64,000 nt of DNA from Himantopus leucocephalus. Its lineage: Eukaryota; Chordata; Aves; Charadriiformes; Recurvirostridae. Positions 55,847 to 64,000 of the stretch are shown here, one piece after another. How positions within the stretch are numbered: position 1 is the stretch's first letter; every line of letters begins with the position of its first letter. Where the stretch lies: the NCBI GenBank assembly GCA_003993805.1, contig RSEF01000002.1, forward strand, positions 11,585,622 through 11,649,621, given 5' to 3'. The translations under genes and the position numbers were made by a program. The notes beneath the pieces were generated by a model. That model was not told the DNA's origin. It was given only the letters and a program-made list of their open reading frames with translations, and made no database searches.

Positions 55847-58800
55847 GTCATTCACACATAAACACTTCATTATATATTCTCATTCCCAGATATTCAAGAG
55901 AAAATTTTCTGCAGGTGTAAACTAACATTGCTCCACTAAAGTCACTAGTGCTGCACCAAACTATGTTAGCAAAGACACCAGTCCTCTCTCACATATACTG
56001 TGACATGTGTACCTCGACTTTCACTTACTAGGCATTTCATGCCAAACTCTCCCTTTCTTCCTTTCATACATGCATTTCCCCGCTCTTATTTGCACTCAAC
56101 AGACAACCACTATGGCCTTTTATTAACTCGCCCCTCAAGGTCTCTTATCTCCATCAAATACTGTGCGGATGGGCAGGTATACACAGCTCTTCCCTGCAAC
56201 CGAGGAAGGATCTCTTGGTAAATGCTAGAAGAGAAAGGGCACTGCAGTGGGAGCCTGCAAGGCATTCGGAGAGGACAGAACTGGCTTGACCTAAAAAGGA
56301 GTAGGTTTTAACATCAGTAGCTAAAATGTTCAGTTATTACAGTAAAGACAATTTAAAACATTCCAAAATGGAATAAATAAAAATTCTATACGTGTAAAAG
56401 CAGAAACCATGATCTAAATGATTATCGTTTGGGAACCAGTATGGAAAAAACTATTCCATAGCTTTCTACATCTGAAATCTGGCTGATTTTTGGCACCTCT
56501 TTAGGAGACATTTGAGATCGGCCACGGCTGGAGACAAGACTCTGGACTACATGACATACTAGGTTGATCAAGAAAGGCAGTCCTCATGTAAGAAGAGCGA
56601 AGCAGAAATTTGGATACCATTCCTTCCCACTGGCCCAGGAAACACTGTAACTGGTTATCCACTAACTTGGCTGAGCAAACCACATTCTGCTTCTAGGCTC
56701 CTTGGTGCACCTGTATTCAAAGCATCTGCACCCCCAATTAGCCTTAGCTGTTATTTATCAATATTTCCTGTGCCACTATACGGGACAAAAGTAATCCCAT
56801 TTTATTGAAAGCTACACGTCTTCAGAAATCAGTGCTACACGTTAGACTTATAGTTGGATAACTTGTAAATGGGTTGTTTTTATAGAACTTTAAAAAACTA
56901 TTGAGAAGAAGGTCAGCGTGGATTAGAAAACCTAATAAAACTGGCACCTGGAGATACTTGACTGATAATCCGTATTTCCTAAAAGGTATAAGTTGAAAAA
57001 CAAGAGGAGATCTCATGTCTGGAATCCGAGAGAAGTTAGTGGTATGCTTCCAATTAGGAGGTTTTATAAAGAAGCCTTCTGGGAGCCAGCGCAGTGGAAA
57101 GTGCACAGGAAAAGGAAGAATCTCTTTCTTACAACAAATATTTCCTGTAAGTCTATTTACATCAGGTCAGCGTAAGAAGAAGACAAAGCTACAAAACTGC
57201 AAGATGCAACTACAGATTGAGAGTGTCCATGTTTCTCGCTTTCCAACACTGTCAGTCTGAAATGCTTCCAGGTATGCATCAGCACTCTCCTTCAAAAAGA
57301 TCTATCAGTGAAATAAAGAAATCTTCTTGTTAACAAGCAAACAAACAAACAAGATTTTAATATGGCAGCTTTCAACCAATGTGACATTACATTCCAGTCA
57401 GACTGATAAGGGGTCAGACACCATGAGTTACCAATGAGCAAAGTGTACATATCCCTTCTCACTCTTCCCCGCATTTTACCAAGACCAAGAAAAGTTTTCA
57501 GAAAGCTATTTTGATTGGTGAAAAAAATTTAAAATTCTCCTTTTTTATTGAGAAAATATTAGTGTCAATGCCAAATTAGTCAGTGTGCTGTATTATCTTC
57601 AAATGTCAGCTTGCACAAGATGACTGACACTGAAACATCCAGCTTCCTGAGAAAAGGTTCATGTAGTCGGTTCTTAGGAACGTCCTAAAATCTCAACTAT
57701 AGTTATATGAAGCTAAAAACGGTGCCAGTCTGGTTCCTGTGAAAACGACGAGTAAAAATTCTTTGCTTTTAATTAATGTAGAAAGGAAAAAAGTTTTCTG
57801 AGATTTCTGAACTGCATAACAAAGAAAGAATAGAAGCACAAGGTGCGAACATTACTCTTTCTAAAGTCTTTGTTGCATGGAGCAAAAGGATTGCCTAGAT
57901 TTTGCAGGTAAATGTTAACGAACAGGATAGGTCAAGGTAATTTTCAGAATTCACAGGTTTTAAATTTATGTCCCATGATTAAAAAAAATAAAATAAAATA
58001 ATGTGATTATTAAACTTGCTTTCACATACAAGATTTCCATAATTTTGAAACTATGTTAAAATCCCCAGTTTCCTGACATGCATTTCCTAGCTCTCCTAAT
58101 GTGAAAATGAACCATTCTTCTCACAACAGTGTCAGCTTTTCCAGTAAGAATCTTTGTATTTCTTCCTTTACCAGTTTCCTTTATTTATAATGAAGGCTTT
58201 CCTCAACATACAGGATTTAAGATATACAGAAAATGTTAAAAGTCACTAACAGAAAAATATTATCCATATTTCCACTGTTCTTCTCATAGATATTGTAAAT
58301 TCCTTCAAAGACTAATATACATGTAGGAAAAGTGTCTTAACTTCAATGGGAACAATCATCAATGTAAAATTTAGCGAGTGCAGTCACACTGCTGATATTC
58401 AAAAGGCATGAAAAATGCCTATGTAACATTACATACTCCAGTAGAAGAATTAAAAATATAACATTACAAAAAATTACATAGGCAAAACAAATTGTAACTG
58501 TGTTCTTCCTTGAATATTGGAGCTGTACATAAAGTTTTAATTTTTAAAAATATCTTATGAAAATAAACTTGATTCATCAGTATGCTCCAAGGCCTATGCA
58601 TTTTTATGCCCGTGGGAAACAAGTGCTTATATGATCAAGGTCTCCATCACTGTATTAATATTAATCTATTGGTAACAATGAATTTTCTGCAGTGAACATC
58701 ATCAATTTTCATCAGTGAACAATCAGTGGCCTGTGATTACATTTTATGAAATAGCAATTCTTTTGTTTTGATTTTGTACAATTTTGAACCTGAATCCTAA

Positions 58801-61086
58801 GCAATTGGTTGGGGAGAGGGGATTATACATAAACACTGGGCTTACGCTTGTCTCTCAGGTCAATGACAGCTCAGAAGACACTGATCACAAAATTAACAAC
58901 CGACCAAAAGGAAAACTGGAGAAAAAAAAAAAACACCGTTTGGAGGTAAAATTTCCACTTTAATTTGTGCACGTGAATACACATACTGCAATGTTATGCA
59001 AGGCACAGACTATCTCCTCTTCGGAAGTTTTCTTTTACTGGCAATGACACCAAGAAAATAGTAATAAGGCACAAACAGCCAATGCAGACTTGGCTGTTAC
59101 TTGGTTTCTGACTTGAGAAGCATCTGCAATTGTAAACAGGTATCTGTAGTGAGAGATCCTCTCTTACTGAATGCCTAAATGTTGTGTGAGACTTCACAGA
59201 AAATGATGATAGCGTGCTAAGAAAGATAAAGCTCTCGTCTCTCAGATCTTGTCAAAGATTTGTTGAGCAACAAACATATCTTACATCCTTTTAATTTATT
59301 TTTCACTGTATATAATTTCTAGCTACTTTGGGATTCTGCTAATCATTTTCTCTCAACTCCATTTTGTTTCACTTCGTCGCTTTTCCAAAACGTTCCAATA
59401 AAACCTAACATTGAAAGATAAGAATCACTCTGCTAAAATTAGTGAACTAAGTACCATATCCCATGAGTCACTGCATGCGACTCCCATCCACCTATCTTTA
59501 ACAGACCAGATAATAATGTCGTGCTGTAAGTGCACGAGATCAAAGTACAAATACCCACTTTCCAAAATGCTGCTTTTCAGTACTACACCTACTAGCAGAC
59601 TCCTACGGTCTGTAACTAAAACATTAGTTAAGTTAGCTGCGTTAAAATCATATATATGAATATAAGGCAAGCTGGTCTCATGTTTATTTTTAACATACTA
59701 ACAAAGGAAAAGGAAATGAAGCACAGGAGAAATGAGAGGTAAACAGCAATATGCTTAACTCTTATTTTTTTAAATTACTAGATCTCAAATCAATAGTGTC
59801 CTATTACAGACAAAAACGAATTAACACAGTGAGACCAGTTCTTTGCATGCAAAAACCACAATGTCCACAGAACGGGTGAATGGGATGTTACTGGTATTCT
59901 TGCAGGTATGCTTGATTTCATTTTTTAACCAATAAGCAGATTTTAGCACTTCAGATTTCCCCGTCTCTGGTGCTAAAATTATTTGTTAAGAATTAGTTTA
60001 TATCATACTACAATTGAGAATTGTATGAAGAGTCATAATCATTAATTCACAATTCACAATTTATTCTGCAATTACTTAATCGAGGAATTTAACATTGAAT
60101 ATAGTGTAAAGTTATATGTAAAGATATCCTGACTGTTGGTACACCAGTAACAATATTTACTTATACTTTTTAATATTTTTGTAATTTTGAAATGACAAAT
60201 ATTACGGCCCTGCAATTTTAACCAATAACATACTTTAAACTCAAATTACACATCTCTACTTTCACAGAAGAAACTTCTGCACTTTAGTGAAGTGGAAAAT
60301 GAGAGATTGGAAGAAAATCAAAACCAGTCTTTTTGTACACAAAACTCTCAATAACTACACTTGGATTTATCTACGTGGTACAGCTACAGGATTATGCTCT
60401 GACGGAATATCACCAAAGCTGGCTGACCTAAAATTAGATGCCATGAGCTTTAACTTGGGTTCACGGACATGTCACAGTGTATGACCACTGTGCCTGCTGT
60501 CGCCTGCACACAAGACTAAAAGATTCTGTTTGTCTCGGAGAAAAAAAACAGTAGAGAGACATAAAAAAAAGAATGCAATATCACTAACATTTAAGGAAAA
60601 AATCAGCATTTAGCATAGCTTATGATGCAAGTTAGTTCACTCTTTAATAACTTGTGTAATTAAAGAAATTGATTGCAGCCATCTTACATCAAAAAGCATT
60701 TCAAGCCAACTGTGTGTGTAAGTATGGCTTCAGACAGTGAAACAGTATAGTTGGAACAAGGAACTTATTTACTCCTTTTGAAACAAAAATAATGCTAAAA
60801 ATCCATTATGCAGTTATTTGTCTAGTTTTACCCCTAAAAAAAATTTTCTTCATATAATTCAATATTCACAGCTTAGTTAAAACTAACTAAATAAAAAGAG
60901 TCCAGACTTGCTCAATTAACTCGATGGCAGACATTGGTTTAAACAGATGATAAAACTATGTTTAAAGACTAGAATTGAAAACGTGGAAAAAAATCGGCTC
61001 GACCCAGCCCTGGTGTCGCAAGGAGATGCGTGCAGAGAGGTCTCTGAACTCAGAGCTCTGTGTGCCACACTGGTATTTATCAATCT

Positions 61087-61110
61087 ACTTCCAGTTACCT
61101 CCAGTTACCT
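61087..61110. repeat. Short tandem repeat of CCAGTTACCT
   Basis: Two consecutive copies of a 10-bp unit (CCAGTTACCT) are followed by a partial third (CC). It is a minor microduplication, noted for completeness. Confidence 0.85.
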
Positions 61111-62284
61111 CCACTACATCGACGAATGAAGATTTTTTTGGAGAAATGTTATTTTCCACTATTTAAAGAAAAATTTGAGCTTTATTTCAAGAAAGTTTTC
61201 CACACTTGGTTTGTACTTTGTATAGATGACAAGATACTCTTACCGCCATTTGTGTCTTCATACTGCACTGAAAATTACCGAAAACATTTTTTTAGGAATG
61301 TAAGAGTTAACTTATAAAGAAACTCCTGCAAAATGGAATCATTACCTCATCTTATAACCTACCTATTTTGCAGGCTATATTCTCCCGACTGGCAGATTAA
61401 ACCTTAGAACAATAACCCAATTATGAGCTAAATTTACATTCAAGTGATCAAAAATCATCCAGAACCTGACAAGACCAATCTTTGTTCACAACATTTAGCA
61501 CAAGCAACACTGACAGACTAAAATGTATGAGCTATATAAAAGATGACATATGTTGCACTGCCCAGCTACCAAGGGCACCACGCTCCAAGTACTACGCAAG
61601 TACTATGGGAGTGTTCATCACATTCTGAGACTGAAAAAACTCAACAAAAACCAACACAAAAAACCCCTGCAGATAAAGTACATGATCAGACATTAGCTCC
61701 TAAACAATCAGTGCAAGAAAGATGGCTGAAGAAAGTCTTATTACATGGAAGGAATATCATCCCAACTAATAAAATCAGTGGTCGGGACTGAAAGAAATGT
61801 ATATATTTACTAGATAGACATGATAAAAAGAATTGGTACAACAATTGTGACCTAACTCTTGCAAAAATATAAAACCCATCTACTTTTCCTCATTCAGGAA
61901 AGTAAATTCTTGTATGCATCTGGCCAGCAAGTTAAAATAACTCAGCAGTTTATGAACCAAGTTCATCACTGGTGTGAGCCACATATACTTTGCATAGATT
62001 AATTTTGTTTATAGTTTGACTTAGCTTGTGTAACAACCTACATTACGAACAAGAGACTTACTTTACTGACACTTATGCCACTCTAGAGCTAGCTAAAAAG
62101 CCATGTGAGAAGAAAATCAGAAGTTTACTGAAGATACCTTCCATCACCCTGTCCCTCTTTCAGAACTTTTATCCTGGACAGATTCGCTGCCTGAAGCCCT
62201 TAAACGCTTCCAGAACTAAATGCTCTGAAGGACTGTGGAAGGCAGTAACTACGAAAACTAGTTACAGGTATGTTCAAAATTCTT

Positions 62285-62440
62285 GAACTTTAGGTGACTG
62301 AAGTTGGGTACTCAAATCCAAAACAAGTCTCCCAATTCCAAAATTTCCCCTGATTCTCAAATTGTGTAAAATGAGACTATTTTCAAACAAACTAGATAAT
62401 GCAGACATTTATGGAGAGCTTTAGATGCCTAAAATTAAGA
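62285..62440. repeat. Possible ancient dispersed repeat fragment
   Basis: GGTGACTGAAGTTGGGTACT followed by CAAATCCAAAA, and later GGAGAGCTTTAGATGCCTAA, resemble TTAGGTGCCTAAATCC-type phrases found in old sauropsid repeats. The family is not assigned and support is weak. Confidence 0.25.
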
Positions 62441-63773
62441 AAACATCTTCAAATGTTGTCTTTTATCTATTTCTTTTTCAGGTATTTCATTGTAATTCAG
62501 AGATTGCAGCTAGCACAGTTCAGTGGTCCCCAAGCTGGGCTCCACTGAAAGAAATGAGCAACAGCCTACGCGTAGCCTAAGCCACTTCACAGTGAGTTTG
62601 AGGCCAAATTCATCGTTCATCCACATCGTTTTCTTCTCCAGGAGCACCATGTCACTAGCATCACCCAGCAGGTCATATTTACCTGCAAGGTGGAAATGCC
62701 GAGCACACTTCACAGCCTTTCACCTTCTCATTTGTTCTAGAGAAGATGTTAGGCTGAAAAGATGATCTAGGCTCTTCCCCTGCAGAAGCCTCAAGTCTTT
62801 CCAAAGCGGTCCCTTCTACTTTTTGCTATAAGGGCAAGCAGGACCCCCAGGCAACCTGAACATCAGCTGCATACAGACTGCCTGCTACCTACGAACAGTA
62901 CGGACACACAGCAGCCAATTACAGCAAACAACCTGGCAGTCACGTATCGCGCACACAGCAGTTACAGTCATGAAATTCTTGTTACTTCTGTAGTGTTCAA
63001 TTTTTCCTGAAACGTTAAGAAGTATTGCTCTTGCTCACAATACATAAGGACTAAGACAAACTACTAAGAATTTTAGTTCATGGTAAACAAACTCAATTTT
63101 TTTTTACATTTATATTTAAAAATCATAGCTGCAAGTGCTTGCTTAGATTAAAAAAAAAAATACACCAGTTTAACTGGTATGGAGGGCACTTCCCTGTTAA
63201 ATTAGTGCTATAAAGCTCCAAACTGTGGAAGAAGAGTATCTTCTAGCACACCACCAAAGTCTTAAGACCCCCACCCAACTCACAACTCCCTCACAACTCC
63301 CCTTACATAGCCGACTTCATCACTAGGTAATTTCCATCACGCTACTCAGCTCACGAGATGGAGGGGAAGAATCATTTTTCTCCTCAGTCCTTTGGTGCTG
63401 AACTTGATACCAAATACCAGTTGCAGATGCCTCTTCCTGATGGCAGAGACCACCATTCAGAGTACAATCAACAGAAAGTCACCAACACAGTAACTTTTTT
63501 TCCCACTCACTAAAACCAAACTCACCATCAGAAAGATGAAGTGCTCTCCGTTGTACTGTCTAGCCCACGAACCACTCCCTTCCCCATACAAATATCTGGT
63601 CAAAGCAGAGAGAGTTTGTTGAGGCATGGAAAAGCTGGCATTAAACATAAATCCATGCTGGGAATTATTTTGCAGGTACTTTCACTTTTATACAAAACAG
63701 CAGTCAGCAATGGTCTACTTCCCTAAAGACTTTCTGCAGCATGCTCAGAATGGTTGATAACAAAATTTAACAC

Positions 63774-63799
63774 AAAAANAAAAAAAAAAAAAAAAAAAA
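63774..63799. repeat. Poly-A run with an N at 63779
   Basis: An A run of about 26 nt containing one undetermined base. The GC-richer sequence on its right (63800-63930) matched nothing I recognise. Confidence 0.9.
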
Positions 63800-64000
63800 G
63801 TGGAGAGATGCCAGGACCTTCACGCTGAAGGATGAGGGACCAGAAAAACCCAAGGGACCGCAGCCCGCAACCTGAACCACAAACTAGCACTTCCACTCCC
63901 ACTCTTCCCCCCTCCCGACACTGGTCTCAGTGATCACCCCTAAAGAAATAAACAATTTCCTACAAAGAATAGCAACAGAAGTGAGGAAAAAAAAAAAAAA

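Larger units (their letters stand above)
53790..62280. other. AT-rich non-coding stretch, nothing recognised beyond simple repeats
   Basis: Apart from short A/T runs, the (TC)n tract and a 10-bp tandem, no exon or named element was recognised on either strand. Frames in this stretch are near 100 codons or shorter and low in complexity. Confidence 0.6.
20736..64000 (-). other. ZMYND11: Upstream region / probable 5'UTR intron of ZMYND11 (43 kb)
   Basis: The acceptor at 20736-20737 shows that this DNA begins as an intron on the minus strand. How far the intron runs is unknown because no first exon was identified. The human gene also has a long intron between its non-coding first exon and the ATG exon (recalled), so the whole stretch may be intronic. 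The longest open frames (for example 31948-32352 plus, 50671-51132 minus, 22791-23309 minus) match no family I know and have no splice support. Contents that can be named are listed separately. Confidence 0.55.

Noticed and set aside
63800..63930. GC-richer segment after a poly-A run, considered as a processed pseudogene or exon
   Set aside because: A retroposed copy would lie before its poly-A on the same strand, and no recognisable coding frame or UTR was found.

Overview
This is a vertebrate nuclear window, most likely avian. The evidence is one clear CR1 LINE 3' end with the bird-type ATTCTATG tail repeats, scattered decayed MIR/L2-type fragments, and two coding exons separated by long AT-rich introns. 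The only gene I can support is the 5' coding part of ZMYND11 (BS69) on the minus strand. Its ATG exon lies at 20601-20735 and the next coding exon at 2861-3020. Together they encode residues 1-92, which match the human protein as I remember it. Splice signals and codon phase agree: the first intron ends phase 2, and the second exon ends on a complete codon. The PHD, bromo, PWWP and MYND exons would lie to the left of the window.

Layout from left to right: 1-2860 is the start of the intron after the 160-nt exon. 2861-3020 is that exon. 3021-20600 is a 17.6-kb intron holding a MIR-like fragment, a 52-bp tandem duplication, homopolymer runs and the CR1 tail at about 16210-16547. 20601-20735 is the ATG exon. 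20736-64000 is 43 kb upstream of that exon, probably 5'-UTR intron and/or promoter-proximal DNA, with no coding exon I can recognise. Within it are a GC-rich block (about 22856-23530) with a palindrome at its left edge and three CACGTG E-boxes at its right edge, an alternating purine-pyrimidine run near 24.25 kb, a possible solo LTR (38405-39126), a cluster of MIR-like relics (43.3-49.4 kb), other old repeat fragments, and several poly-A/T runs, four of which adjoin single N bases.

I found no bacterial, viral or otherwise novel gene system. Most open frames are short and have the lengths expected by chance in AT-rich DNA; the longest ones carry no recognisable family, splice structure or coding signature. 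The findings are therefore structural or regulatory leads, mostly of modest interest.
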